Below, piece after piece: positions 42,263 to 50,939 of a stretch of DNA of 64,000 nt (position 1 is its first letter; every line of letters starts with the position of its first letter). The notes beneath the pieces were generated by a model. It was not told the DNA's origin. It saw only the letters and a program-made list of their open reading frames with translations, and ran no database searches. Both the position numbers and the translations under genes were made by a program. Origin of the DNA: Lentzea tibetensis (GTDB taxonomy: Bacteria; Actinomycetota; Actinomycetes; Mycobacteriales; Pseudonocardiaceae); NCBI RefSeq assembly GCF_007845675.1, contig NZ_VOBR01000001.1:1-64000 (forward strand), read 5' to 3'.

Positions 42263-42430
42263 TGACGACAACACCGTCGGGCGTCGGGCTCCGACCGGAT
42301 CATGTTCGCCACGGACCATCCCTTCGGATCGATGGCGAAAGCGCGTGCGTTCCTCGATCAGCTCCCGGTGAGCGCAGCCGACAAGGCGCGGATCGCGCGC
42401 GACAACGCGGCGCAGCTCAATCCCACCCCC
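42263..42430 (+). pseudogene. Amidohydrolase (amidohydro_2) C-terminal relic
   Basis: The frame reads RASGSDRIMFATDHPFGS, then AKARAFLDQLPVSAADKAR and IARDNAAQLN. The amidohydrolase_2 family (ACMSD/PDC-lactonase-like) ends with the motif GxDRIMFxTDxPF followed by the same helix, including the metal-binding Asp in TDHPF. Only this tail of about 50 residues is left of a protein of some 300. It shows no start and is flanked by non-coding sequence. Confidence 0.7.
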
Positions 42431-42854
42431 ATCACGCATCGTCGTCGACCGCGACGCGATGACTGGTCTACCCCGAGTCGCCCTCCGCGCACCTGGGCGA
42501 TGCACCAAGCCGCAAGATCGCGACCTACCCGCAGCGGCGCCGTGCCGGCCAGCCCGGGATCACCTTCCACGTCCTCTTCACTTCACCCGCATGACACCGC
42601 GCTCCAAGGTGGGGCCGCAAGCAACGGACGCAAACCGCGTCAAACCGCGCAGAGCAGAGCCCGCAACTCAGGTCTGTTGGCGGACGACTACGTCAGTTCA
42701 AGCCAATTCAGGGCCGTTCAGCAAGTTCACCCGTTCGTGGACGACCCCACTTGGCGTTAGTCAAAACGAAGGAGCCAGTGGCTCCTCATTCACTCCTTCA
42801 TGCACCTGTTGATCACGGGATTGATGATCAAGCGAAGATCGTTTCGGGTGGATG
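42431..42854. other. No gene recognised
   Basis: Only short frames of shadow composition on both strands. This stretch lies on the chromosomal side of the tRNA-Pro fragment and its terminator. Confidence 0.35.
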
Positions 42855-42897
42855 AAAAAGCCCGCCGACCTGGGCTTTCACCCAGAACCAGCGGGCT
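42855..42897 (-). terminator. Intrinsic terminator behind the tRNA-Pro fragment
   Basis: Read on the minus strand: AGCCCGC, then an inner stem CTGGG/CCCAG, then GCGGGCT followed by TTTTT. A classic nested hairpin with a U-run, starting 11 bases after the end of the tRNA fragment, so it is probably the native terminator of that tRNA gene. Confidence 0.85.
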
Positions 42898-42907
42898 GAT
42901 TCAGACC

Positions 42908-42950
42908 GTCGGGACGACAGGATTTAAACCTGCGACCCCTTGACCCCCAG
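42908..42950 (-). tRNA. 3' half of tRNA-Pro(GGG): attachment-site scar
   Basis: The minus strand from 42,950 to 42,908 gives the anticodon loop CTGGGGG (anticodon GGG), stem TCAAG, variable loop, T-arm GCAGG-TTTAAAT-CCTGT and acceptor strand CGTCCCG plus discriminator A. The 5' half (acceptor, D-arm, 5' anticodon stem) is absent: upstream of 42,950 the sequence is unrelated. The T-loop has TTTAAAT where TTCAAAT is invariant (C56 changed). Integrative elements cross over in the anticodon loop and leave just such a 3' half at one end, so this is an att site. The element should lie to the right, beyond 42,950. Not a functional tRNA. Confidence 0.8.
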
Positions 42951-43434
42951 ATACGGGTTCACAGGCCGCTGACCTGCAAAAACAGGCACGTTGAACGCAG
43001 TTCGGCGCACTTGACTGCGATCAAGTGACCCTAAACGTTGGTTGCGCGACGACCGTTGATCCACTCCTTCGCCCGACGCCGCTGAGGAATTTCTATCGAC
43101 CGAACGGGGTCGCAGCGACCAGCACGAAACACTGATCAACCAGTGCTAGCGGCACACGCGCCAGGTCGATGACCAGTCTCACCTGCGACGCCATAGCAAA
43201 GCCCGCAGCAGCCTTGCCCAGTGCGTCGTTGCAGTCCATGCATGCCGTTACTAGGCCAGTGGCCGCCAGCGCCGCGCCTACCACCAGCATCCCTGCGGTC
43301 TCGTTGACCGACTCGCATTCGGCGCGCCCGATCCACGGCGTCCGGGGATCGACCGGCCACGGATCGCGGCCGGTCATCGGATCGACAGCCGCACGAAGTA
43401 GTGTCGCGGACACGCTCAGCGCGCAGGAGGTGGA
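42951..43434. other. Attachment-site flank; no gene recognised
   Basis: Around 42,985-43,027 the plus strand contains GCGCACTTGACTGCGATCAAG, split here as CACTTGA / TCAAGTG, an inverted repeat that resembles the anticodon arm of the same tRNA in opposite orientation. It may be an integrase arm site or chance. A minus-strand frame at 43,093-43,413 could code for 106 residues but has no family. Confidence 0.35.
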
Positions 43435-44643
43435 ATGGCTGACGCCGGGAGTTCGTCGATCCGCCTGCGCGTCCTCGACGCCGTGATGGACGGAGCGCTC
43501 AAGGATCTCGACCTCGGCAAACTCCTTGAGGTGCTGCTGACGAGCGTCCGTGAACTGTTCGCGGTCGACACCGCCACCGTCCTGCTCGTGGATCGAAGCG
43601 GCAGCCAGCTGGTGGCCAGGGCGACCTCAGGGCTGGAAGAGGAGGTCTTCCAGGGGGTGCGGGTGCCAGTGGGCAGGGGCTTCGCGGGCCGTGTGGCGCA
43701 CCTCCGGGAACCGGTGCAGATCGGACACGTCGACGAGTCCACGGTGGTCAACCCGCTGCTGTGGGAGCACGGCCTGCGGGCGTTGCTCGGCGTGCCGATG
43801 ATCGCCGAGGGCGAGCTGACCGGAGTCGTCCACGTCGGCAGCACCGCCTCACGCCGGTTCACCGACGAGGAGATCGAGGCGCTGGAACTCGTCGCCGATC
43901 GCCTGGCAGTAGCGGTCTACATGGACCGGACACGTTCCGAACGCGCCGCGGCCGCGATGTTGCAGGAAAGCCTGCTGCCCACTCGCCTGCCGAACACCGC
44001 GGGCTGGGAATTCGCGGCCCGCTACGTCGCGGGCGCGGAAAGCGGCGTCGGTGGCGACTGGTACGACGTGTTCGAGCTGCCCGGTGACCGCATCGGCGTG
44101 GTGATCGGTGACGTCGTCGGCAGCGGACTGCGCGCCGCTGTCGTCATGGGACGGCTGAGGAGCGCTTTGCGCGCCTACGCGTTGGAGTACCCCGATCCTG
44201 CGGAGGTGCTGGGCAAACTCGACCGGAAAGCCAGCCACTTCGAGCACGACACCATGGCCACCGTCGCGTACGCGGTCATCGACACGGCGGCTCACCGCAT
44301 GAGCCTTGCCGTGGCCGGCCACTTGCCTCCGGTGCTCGCGGTGCCAGGAGTCGAGGCCCGCTTCGTTGCTGTTCACGTCGATCCGCCCATCGGATTCGAT
44401 CTCGGTAGCACCGGCCGCCGAAGCAGCGCCATCGAGATGCCGCCGGGCTCCCTGATCGTCGTCTACACCGATGGTCTCGTGGAGCGCCGGGGGCAGGATC
44501 TCGACGCCGGTCTGGAGCGACTGCGCCGGGTTGTCACCCCGATGGGTCCAGAGGCGGCGTGCATCCAGATCATGGCCACCATGGTCGGTGACCAGCCGGC
44601 GACTGACGACATCGCGTTGGTGGCGATTCGCCACAGCGAGTGA
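43435..44643 (+). CDS. GAF-SpoIIE (PP2C-type) phosphatase
   Basis: A 402-residue protein. An N-terminal GAF domain (residues 10-165: LLEVLLTSVRELFAVDTA, GVRVPVGRGFAGRVAHL, LLGVPMIAEGELTGVVHVG) is followed by a short linker helix (SERAAAAMLQESLLP) and a SpoIIE/RsbU-type PP2C domain: AGAESGVGGDWYDVFEL, VVIGDVVGSGLRAAVVMG, ATVAYAVIDTAAHRMSLA, AGHLPPVLAVPG, LIVVYTDGLVERRGQDLD and TDDIALVAIR. All metal-binding Asp positions are present. It would dephosphorylate a STAS-type anti-anti-sigma factor in answer to a signal bound by GAF. A kinase-type partner gene and a STAS gene follow. Confidence 0.93.
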   Translation: MADAGSSSIRLRVLDAVMDGALKDLDLGKLLEVLLTSVRELFAVDTATVLLVDRSGSQLVARATSGLEEEVFQGVRVPVGRGFAGRVAHLREPVQIGHVDESTVVNPLLWEHGLRALLGVPMIAEGELTGVVHVGSTASRRFTDEEIEALELVADRLAVAVYMDRTRSERAAAAMLQESLLPTRLPNTAGWEFAARYVAGAESGVGGDWYDVFELPGDRIGVVIGDVVGSGLRAAVVMGRLRSALRAYALEYPDPAEVLGKLDRKASHFEHDTMATVAYAVIDTAAHRMSLAVAGHLPPVLAVPGVEARFVAVHVDPPIGFDLGSTGRRSSAIEMPPGSLIVVYTDGLVERRGQDLDAGLERLRRVVTPMGPEAACIQIMATMVGDQPATDDIALVAIRHSE

Positions 44644-44817
44644 AGTTGACGGCGTGCTCGACCGCGTCTCGGATCTCCGTGTCCTCTTCACGCCGGTCCG
44701 AGAGCGCCCCCGCAACGCTCCCCGGTCAAGTGCGCTTCGCCGCCGAGCGATTCATCACCACGGAGAGCGGGCATCCAGCACGCACCTGACCGCCAGCGGA
44801 AAGGCAGGGTGACGTTG

Positions 44818-45222
44818 ATGAAGAGCAATGCCTCTTCCGGTCCGGCGCACGTTCTGGAGCTGGACCGCGACGTCGCCGATCTGGGCAGGGTTCGCAGGTG
44901 GACACACGCTGCTTTGACGGGCATACACCAGGACGATCTTGTCGACGTGCTGCTGGTCGTCACCGAGCTGGTTTCGAACGTCTACGACCACGCGCGGTTC
45001 CCGGCGCGCCTCTGGCTGCGCGCGGCGGCGGAGCCGTGCGTTGTCATTGTTTCGGTCGAGGACGCCTCTCCGTCGACGCCGGTGCTGCGACCGTCCTCGC
45101 CCGACTCGGCGCGCGGGCGTGGAATGATGATCGTGAACCAGCTGGCCAAGCGGTGGGGTGTGGTTCAGCGGGCGGTCGGGAAGTCCGTCTGGGCGCTGAT
45201 CCCCTGTTCGCTCACGTCTTGA
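44818..45222 (+). CDS. RsbW-like anti-sigma factor / serine kinase (HATPase)
   Basis: A 134-residue GHKL ATPase. I prefer ATG 44818 over GTG 44809 for ribosome-binding-site spacing (AGGCAGGG). The N box is VLLVVTELVSNVYDHAR, the G1 box VIVSVEDASPSTP and the G2 box SARGRGMMIVNQLAKRWGV, the canonical order of the HATPase_c_2 type. The chain lacks transmembrane segments. It should bind a sigma factor or another target and phosphorylate a STAS antagonist. It lies 175 bases after the phosphatase gene on the same strand. No sigma-B-type sigma factor is encoded nearby. Confidence 0.9.
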   Translation: MKSNASSGPAHVLELDRDVADLGRVRRWTHAALTGIHQDDLVDVLLVVTELVSNVYDHARFPARLWLRAAAEPCVVIVSVEDASPSTPVLRPSSPDSARGRGMMIVNQLAKRWGVVQRAVGKSVWALIPCSLTS

Positions 45223-45571
45223 GTTCAGGCGGAGACGTCGAACCCTTGCCCGACTGCTAGCGACGCCTTTGAGGTGGCAGCGAGGCACGGGGCACGCACG
45301 GCGAGAGCGTTGGGCAAATTCGGCAACAGCGTGATGACGTGGTCCACGCCTGTCACCTGCAACGGCCCAAGTTCGAGCGGACGAGGCCCAGAGCAACAAT
45401 ACGCACCCCTGCTCCTACATGAACAGGATACGCACGGCAGAGCCCGAATGGTTCATTGCCGCGAGGCGGCACGCTCACGCTTCAGAATCTACGTGCAACA
45501 ATTCGAAAGGCTGCGCAGGCGACAATGCGAGGATCTGTCATCAACTCGACGCGATGCCGTAACGGCCGAAC

Positions 45572-45881
45572 GTGCGGTCCACCATCACAGAACAGCTTGT
45601 CCGGCGAGGGTCCATCGTGATCGCCGTGCGGGGCGAGGTCGATCTGCGCAGTGGTCCGTACTGCACGTTCGCCTCCAGGAGCACGTCCGCAAGGCGGGGT
45701 CCGGATCTCATCGTCGATCTCACCGCGGTGAGCTTCCTCGACATCGCCGGCCTCGCCACCTTGATGGCCGTGTGGGAGGCGACCATGACCGCTGAGGTCG
45801 AGTTCATCGTGGTGGCACGCACCCGCGCGGTTCTCCGGCGCTGAGGCTCGCTGGATTGGATCGCAAGTTCGAGTGGTCCCG
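45572..45881 (+). pseudogene. STAS-domain antagonist with a C-terminal frameshift
   Basis: From GTG 45572: ITEQLVRRGSIVIAVRGEVDL (first strand), an unusual middle, then DLIVDLTAVSFLDIAGL, EFIVVARTRAVLRR. The frame stops with TGA at 45,844. One base earlier the next frame continues LRLAGLDRKFEWS, which is exactly how STAS antagonists end, so a single-base change has cut off the last helix. The usual D-S phosphorylation motif reads LDIAG, without Ser. The product may still fold in part. It belongs with the phosphatase and kinase genes before it. The gap 45,223-45,571 holds no other gene. Confidence 0.75.
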
Positions 45882-45887
45882 ACCTGG

Positions 45888-46880
45888 CTACGCGACGATG
45901 AGAGTGGTCACCGTTGAGTTCTCGCCATCGCCCGCGCGATACGCGACGACCTGATAGATGGCCGAGCCCGCCGGGGCGGTCGGATCGGTCCACTGCTCGG
46001 TGCTGCTGCCGATGACCAGCCCGACGCGGTCGAGTAGATGCGCCTCACCTGCCACGGTGTTCTCGACCATCAGGAACACCTGCACGTCCACCGCGCCCGC
46101 CGGGGCCTGTGCGGTGTAGTAGCTCGTCGTCCAGTCGGTGGTGGCGTCCACTGTGGCGTTGTTGGCTGATCCCAGGCGGCTCACGGCGCCGCTCGCGGTG
46201 GTGAAGGCGAGCCCGGCGCGGATCCGGCGTGGGGTGCTGCCTGCCTGGAAGGACGCGACCGAGGTGTAGGTGGCGCTCGCGGTCACCGGGAGCTTGCGGC
46301 TGTAGGTGCTGATCTGGCCGGAGCCGGTCGAGGTGAGGGCGAGCGAAGCGGTACCGATGGCACCCGCGCCACTGTTGCGGTTGAGCGTGGTGCGCGAGCC
46401 CGCGGTCCAGCCCGCTATATCGGTCTCGAAGCCCGTCTCTGCGTCGCTGAGCAGGTTTGCGGGGACTGTGGCGCTGCCCACCAGCAGGTTTGCGACCGGG
46501 TGGCCGTCGCGGTAGACGCGATAGCCGGCGATCGGCAGGCCCATGAGTGGATACGACTCGTTCCAGGCCAGCGTGGTGCGACCGCTCGCGACGAGTGCGG
46601 TCGGAAGCTGCGGGGCGAACGCGCCGTAGCGGTTGAGGGAGCCGATGACGCCTGTCGCGGTGTTGGGCGGGTCGGTCAGCACGGTGTTGGTGGGTGTCGT
46701 CTGCGCCTTGCGGGCGCCGATGTGGATGCCGTACCAGGTGGTCGGTACCGCTTGGTCGTCGACGATGCTGTTGCCGGTGATCTGGTCGCCGTCGCCGATG
46801 GAGATACCGATGCCGCAGGTGTCGAAGTTGTCATACGTGGTGCTCGCGCCGCCGAGGCCGCCGACGCCACCACCGCAAAC
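45888..46880 (-). pseudogene. C-terminal part of a beta-helix / carbohydrate-binding exoprotein
   Basis: The minus strand encodes a right-handed beta-helix end (STTYDNFDTCGIGISIG, DQITGNSIVDDQAVPTTW), an FN3-like module (TTLAWNESYPLMGLPIAGYRVYRDG), a CBM4/9-like jelly roll (DAETGFETDIAGWTAGS, YTSVASFQAG, AVDVQVFLMVEN) and a final FN3 strand set (IYQVVAYRAGDGENS). This is the C-terminal 330 residues of a much larger extracellular glycoside hydrolase or lyase. The catalytic part and signal peptide are missing: at about 46,880 the sequence passes into the N-terminally truncated integrase on the other strand. Confidence 0.7.
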
Positions 46881-46882
46881 CA

Positions 46883-47591
46883 GAGGCGATCTGGGCATCG
46901 CCACTGGAAGTTCTACGCATCGCGCTCCAGGCAGCCATGCTGGTCGGCGAGTGGGCGGCAATCCTGATCATCAGCGCCGCCTACACCGGAGCCCGCTGGG
47001 GCGAACTCACCGGACTCCAGCGCACCAACATCCACCTCGACGACGGCTTCTTCGTCATCGACCCGGACATCGGCGCCCTGCACGAAGTCGGCGGCAAGCT
47101 CTCCCTCGGCCCGCCCAAGACCGCCGCCTCCGCACGCACGGTCCCGCTGCCACCGTTCCTCATCGACATGTGGCGGTACCTGCTCGGTCTGCACAACCAT
47201 CCGCACATCTTCGTTTCAGCGCAACATCAGCTACTACGCCGCTCCAACTTCGCGCGCCGCGCCATGCGCCCGGCCGCCGACGGCAACCTGCACATCACCA
47301 CCCCGCTCATCCGCGTCCGGCCCGTCAAACCCGGCTTGGTGTTCCACGGACTGCGCCACAGCCAGAACACCTGGCTCATAGGAGACGGGATCCCCGAAGT
47401 CGCACGCGCACTCCGCCTCGGCCACAAAGGTCTCCGACAAGATCCGCGAGGTCTACGATCACGTCGCGCCCGAGATCGAAGCCAAGATCCTCACGTGCCT
47501 CCAGAAACGCTGGGAAGACGCACTGGCCGCACAGTTCCCGAACGGCCTCGCCTTCACCGACGAGAACCGCCTGTTCGCTCTGGCCAGCTAA
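46883..47591 (+). pseudogene. Tyrosine recombinase (integrase), N-terminally truncated and frameshifted
   Basis: The plus strand reads EAIWASPLEVLRIALQAAML, then AAYTGARWGELTGLQR (first catalytic Arg), GPPKTAASARTVPLP, GLVFHGLRHSQNTWL (His-x-x-Arg box) and EVARALRLGHK. One extra A near 47,430 shifts the frame; beyond it VSDKIREVYDHVAPEIEAK carries the catalytic Tyr and ENRLFALAS closes the protein. The N-terminal SAM-like arm- and core-binding domains are absent. It is the C-terminal catalytic domain of a typical actinobacterial ICE or phage integrase and may belong to the element whose att scar lies at 42.9 kb. Confidence 0.85.
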
Positions 47592-47614
47592 CGACTGCGA
47601 ACTTGGACTCGTGG

Positions 47615-48106
47615 TCAGTCGACCAAACTCAGAGGCATGGCGCTCAGGACGCCTGTGAGGAGATCGTCAAGCAGACCGGGGAGCTGAGCGGGGAGGAGTT
47701 TGTCCGTGCACTGGCGGAGTTCGGCTGCTGACCACCAGCGTCGTTCGATCAGCCCGGCCTTCTCGTTCTCGGTGGGCTTGTGGGCTACCTTCGGCGCGGT
47801 GTCGGTGACGCGGCCAAGGAAGACGTGGACTTCGCGGTGGTGGTCGCGTCCCTTGTAGTGGAAGCGGGATTCGCGGATCCACGGTTTGCGGCCCAGCGAC
47901 GGAATGATGAGTCCGGTCTCCTCCGCGACCTCGCGCAGAGCGGCATCTTCCGGCTTCTCGCCCTCGTCGAGGCCGCCGCCGGGCAGTTCCCACCAGTGAT
48001 AGCCACGGTCGTGCGGATCGCAGGCGTGGATGAGCAGCACGCGGTCGTTGGCGTCGAGCAGCAGCACCCGAGCGCCGATGCGTGGGGTGGTAGCAGTGGT
48101 GGACAT
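47615..48106 (-). CDS. NUDIX hydrolase
   Basis: A 163-residue protein with the full Nudix box: GGGLDEGEKPEDAALREVAE, then ETGL, matching GX5EX7REUXEEXGU. The N-terminal strand RIGARVLLLDANDRVLLIHA and the later ESRFHYKGRDHHREVHVF complete the fold. Substrate is uncertain; relatives hydrolyse oxidised nucleotides, dinucleoside polyphosphates or ADP-ribose. The gene ends 23 bases from the end of the broken integrase and marks the start of the intact right part of the window. Confidence 0.92.
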   Translation of the reverse strand: MSTTATTPRIGARVLLLDANDRVLLIHACDPHDRGYHWWELPGGGLDEGEKPEDAALREVAEETGLIIPSLGRKPWIRESRFHYKGRDHHREVHVFLGRVTDTAPKVAHKPTENEKAGLIERRWWSAAELRQCTDKLLPAQLPGLLDDLLTGVLSAMPLSLVD

Positions 48107-48487
48107 CCGGCGGGCGTTCCTCGCGGTCGGCTGACTGGACGACAGCGTGCGGGGGTGGCGCCGGAGTTCAGAACAGAGTTGGCTCCGGCTCGTTGAGCGC
48201 GTCGGCCGCCGTGGCGGGGTCAGACGTTAGCAGCGTCCGCTTCGCGCTCACTACCAATGTGACGGCGAGTCCCGAATGATCAGTCAGCGGGATCCGTCCT
48301 GCATGTTTTCCCTGGTCTCGTGGACGTACTCGCATGTCATGAGCCGCTACGCGACCGCTTGCGAGCCGTGGGCGTGGTCGTAGCGGTAGCCGGTGGCCGT
48401 AATGGATACGTCACAACCTGGTGGGGATGAACCCGGCGAGCCAGAACGTTCTCGTGAGTGAACACCGATGAGCAGAGGAGAATCACT

Positions 48488-48985
48488 GTGACGGAGAAGG
48501 CTGTTCTCGCGGGCGGCTGCTTCTGGGGCATGCAGGACCTGTTCCGCCGCCACCCCGGCGTCGTCTCCACCCGCGTCGGCTACACCGGCGACCCGAACAC
48601 GCCGAACGCCACGTACCGCCGCCACGGCAACCACGCCGAGGCCATCGAGATCACGTTCGACCCGGAGAAGCTCAGCTACCGGCAGATCCTGGCCTTTTTC
48701 TTCCAGATCCACGACCCGTCGACCCGCAACCGCCAGGGCAACGACATCGGCGCCAGCTACCGCTCGGCGATCTTCTACGACACCGATGCGCAGAAGCAGG
48801 TGGCGGAGGCGACCATCGCGGACGTCGACGCCTCGGGCAAGTGGCCGGGCAAGGTCGTCACCGAGGTCACCCAGGCGACCGACTTCTGGGAGGCCGAGCC
48901 GGAGCACCAGGACTACCTGGAGCGCTACCCCAACGGGTACACGTGCCACTACGTGAGGCCGGAATGGCAGCTCGGCGAGAGGTAG
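48488..48985 (+). CDS. msrA: Peptide-methionine (S)-S-oxide reductase MsrA
   Basis: A 165-residue protein; GTG 48488 follows GAGGAGAATC. It starts [17 protein letters not shown], with the catalytic Cys in GCFWG, and goes on [71 protein letters not shown] and [20 protein letters not shown]. It reduces the S epimer of methionine sulfoxide in oxidised proteins with thioredoxin as donor. A second, truncated msrA lies at 51.7-51.9 kb. The next gene (MOSC) starts inside its last codons. A non-coding gap of 380 bases lies upstream. Confidence 0.96.
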   Translation: MTEKAVLAGGCFWGMQDLFRRHPGVVSTRVGYTGDPNTPNATYRRHGNHAEAIEITFDPEKLSYRQILAFFFQIHDPSTRNRQGNDIGASYRSAIFYDTDAQKQVAEATIADVDASGKWPGKVVTEVTQATDFWEAEPEHQDYLERYPNGYTCHYVRPEWQLGER

Positions 48986-49461
48986 AGATCGTCGCGCTGC
49001 ACGTCTCACCCGTGCACGCCTACGAGGGCCGTCCGTCGGACGGCCCTCGTCCCGATCCGGAGCCTGTTTCGCGTGACGAGGTCGTCGTCCGCGCCGGCTT
49101 GGGGATCGTCGGCGACCGGTACTTCAACCACCCGGCGCACCGCAACGCGGCCGTCACGTTCATCACGGCCGAGTCTCTCGCACCGTGGCCGGTGGACCCG
49201 CTGGTGGCGCGGCGCAACGTCGTGGTGCGCGAGTTCGACGTCGACTCGCTGGCCCGGGGCACCGTGTTCCGCCTCGACAGTGGTGACGGACCGGTGCGGT
49301 TCGAGGTCCACCGCCCGGCCAGCCCGTGTGCATGGATGGACACCGTGATCGCACCCGGCGCCTTCAAGGCTTTGCGCGGCAAGGGCGGCATCCGGTGTGT
49401 GCCGCTCGACGACGGGGTCCTGCGCTCCGGGACGGCGGAGTTAACCATGGTGAGCACATGA
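48964..49461 (+). CDS. MOSC-domain protein
   Basis: A 165-residue protein whose ATG 48964 overlaps the end of msrA by 22 bases. The MOSC pattern is visible: [56 protein letters not shown] and [19 protein letters not shown] with the conserved Cys, and [23 protein letters not shown] proteins carry or transfer sulfur, in molybdenum-cofactor sulfuration or detoxification. Coupling to MsrA suggests a link to oxidised sulfur compounds; that is inference. Its stop overlaps the start of a 36-codon frame (ATGA). Confidence 0.88.
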   Translation: MAARREVEIVALHVSPVHAYEGRPSDGPRPDPEPVSRDEVVVRAGLGIVGDRYFNHPAHRNAAVTFITAESLAPWPVDPLVARRNVVVREFDVDSLARGTVFRLDSGDGPVRFEVHRPASPCAWMDTVIAPGAFKALRGKGGIRCVPLDDGVLRSGTAELTMVST

Positions 49462-49568
49462 AGTGGTTGCGCCGCAAGCCGACGATCACCGCCACGATCA
49501 ACCGGGTCACCATGCTCAAGGCCGCTGTCGTGCTTCGAAGCGTCGGAATAAGAGGGGCACGGCAATGA
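49458..49568 (+). CDS. Short frame coupled to the MOSC gene
   Basis: ATG 49458 overlaps the MOSC stop (ATGA) and opens a 36-residue basic frame ([29 protein letters not shown]). The coupling suggests that a real gene began here. The short length and sudden stop suggest that only its first codons remain. A strong hairpin follows at once. No family recognised. Confidence 0.35.
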   Translation: MKWLRRKPTITATINRVTMLKAAVVLRSVGIRGARQ

Positions 49569-49572
49569 GGTC

Positions 49573-49606
49573 GCGCAGCATCGGCACCTACCTGCCGATG
49601 CTGCGC
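49573..49606 (+). terminator. Perfect 14-base stem hairpin, probable terminator
   Basis: Arms GCGCAGCATCGGCA and TGCCGATGCTGCGC enclose a 6-base loop. It lies five bases after the end of the msrA-MOSC transcription unit. No T-run, as usual for actinobacteria. Confidence 0.7.
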
Positions 49607-49826
49607 GCCAACCTGGCTGACATCTCCCAGAGGCTCTAACCAAGCTCCGCAAAGCCTCCACGTTCATGTGCACAGCTGCAAGCTCGACAATGTCCGGACG
49701 ATCTTCGGCCAGACCGGCCAGACTGGCCAGTCCGTCCGCACCTTGTCGCACGGAGTCAAAGACAACTCAAGTCCCCAATCCCTTGCCTAATTGGGATCGT
49801 GACGCCACTGTCGCAAGTTGTCCGGG

Positions 49827-50939
49827 TCACCGTTCGGCCTCCTGCAGTGGGTGCACGTCATCCGCCTCAACCGTCCACGACCCAACCAAGGCCAGCGGAT
49901 GTCGCTCACCCGTCAGGACCTGCAATGCGGTGGCGACCTCCTCAAGACTCGCCTTGACGTAGATCGTGGTGGAGCCGCGCCAGAGGTTCCACTGGGAGTG
50001 TCCGGCGTAGGCGATGGCTACCGCCGTGCCGAAATTGCGCTCCACCCACGTCAAGGTGGTGTGCCGCAACCAGTGTGTACTGATGCTCAATTCTTCAACG
50101 GCCTTCACGTGCTTACCGACCCGATCCCACATCCTCTGATAACGGCGTCTGGTCAGCGGCCTGCCGTCAGGAAACCGCAACAGCGGACTCGTCCTGGCAC
50201 TAACGCCACGCTCCTCCGCAAGATCGAGGAGCGCCTGCATCAGTGTCCGGGAGACCGGCTGAAAACGCAGCGTGCCCTTCTCCCTCAGCGTGATCAGCAA
50301 CCGATCGGGGTCCAAATCCTGCAGAAGCAAACCCAGAGCGCCACCGGTTCGCGCGGCGGTCTCCAGGTGGAACCGAAGCAACAGACTGTCCAGCCGCGGA
50401 TCGTGTCCAGTCCTAACAGCAGTCTGGACGATCTCCTGATACAGCTGCGGACTCAAAGCGTGACGCCGAGACTTGACTTTGCGGGGTTTGGGCACCCTCG
50501 CCATCAGGTCCTGCCGCGACGACAAAATCCCCTGATCCACTGCCAATCGGTACACGCGTTGCAGCGCATAATACGTGTGATGTACCGCGCTGCCGCCGTC
50601 GGCGTGGTTACGGCGTCGTTGCGCGATGGCGCGGACGTGCTCGTACAGTTCGTCCACATCGCGTGGGGTCGGCTCGTGCAGCCTGCGCGTGCCCCAGCAT
50701 GTGACGATCGTGTTCCAGTAGGCGTGGTAGATGACCCGCGACGCCGGGGGCGCTGCGTCACGCACGAGGGGCATGAACTGCTCGAAGGTCGGTATGTTCT
50801 GCGGCCGCGCGGCAGCCAGGAGTTCTTCCGGCTCCACGTTCAAGTGCTGCATCATCTGGACCAACACCTGCACGTCGGCCTGGGTGCTACCCACGGCCAT
50901 CTCCTGAACCTGCCGCATCCTGGGCCCGGTTGTCGACAT
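49827..50939 (-). CDS. Tyrosine-type recombinase/integrase
   Basis: A 370-residue protein counted from ATG 50939; the frame is open further upstream inside the AbrB-like gene. N-terminal SAM-like region: TFEQFMPLVRDAAPPASR, DELYEHVRAIAQRRRNH. The catalytic domain has HLETAARTGGALGLLL (Arg), LREKGTLRFQPVS (Lys), STHWLRHTTLTWVERNFG (His-x-x-Arg), AYAGHSQ (His) and TTIYVKASLEEV (Tyr). It is complete and should be active. It overlaps the end of the AbrB-like gene by 53 bases, so the two are co-expressed. Such recombinase/AbrB pairs seem to travel as small mobile or regulatory units; here they adjoin a truncated msrA. Confidence 0.9.
   Translation of the reverse strand: MSTTGPRMRQVQEMAVGSTQADVQVLVQMMQHLNVEPEELLAAARPQNIPTFEQFMPLVRDAAPPASRVIYHAYWNTIVTCWGTRRLHEPTPRDVDELYEHVRAIAQRRRNHADGGSAVHHTYYALQRVYRLAVDQGILSSRQDLMARVPKPRKVKSRRHALSPQLYQEIVQTAVRTGHDPRLDSLLLRFHLETAARTGGALGLLLQDLDPDRLLITLREKGTLRFQPVSRTLMQALLDLAEERGVSARTSPLLRFPDGRPLTRRRYQRMWDRVGKHVKAVEELSISTHWLRHTTLTWVERNFGTAVAIAYAGHSQWNLWRGSTTIYVKASLEEVATALQVLTGERHPLALVGSWTVEADDVHPLQEAER

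Noticed and set aside
43093-43413. 106-codon minus-strand frame beside the phosphatase gene
   Set aside because: It contains hydrophobic stretches, and its tail is faintly STAS-like, but there is no convincing start, motif or context.
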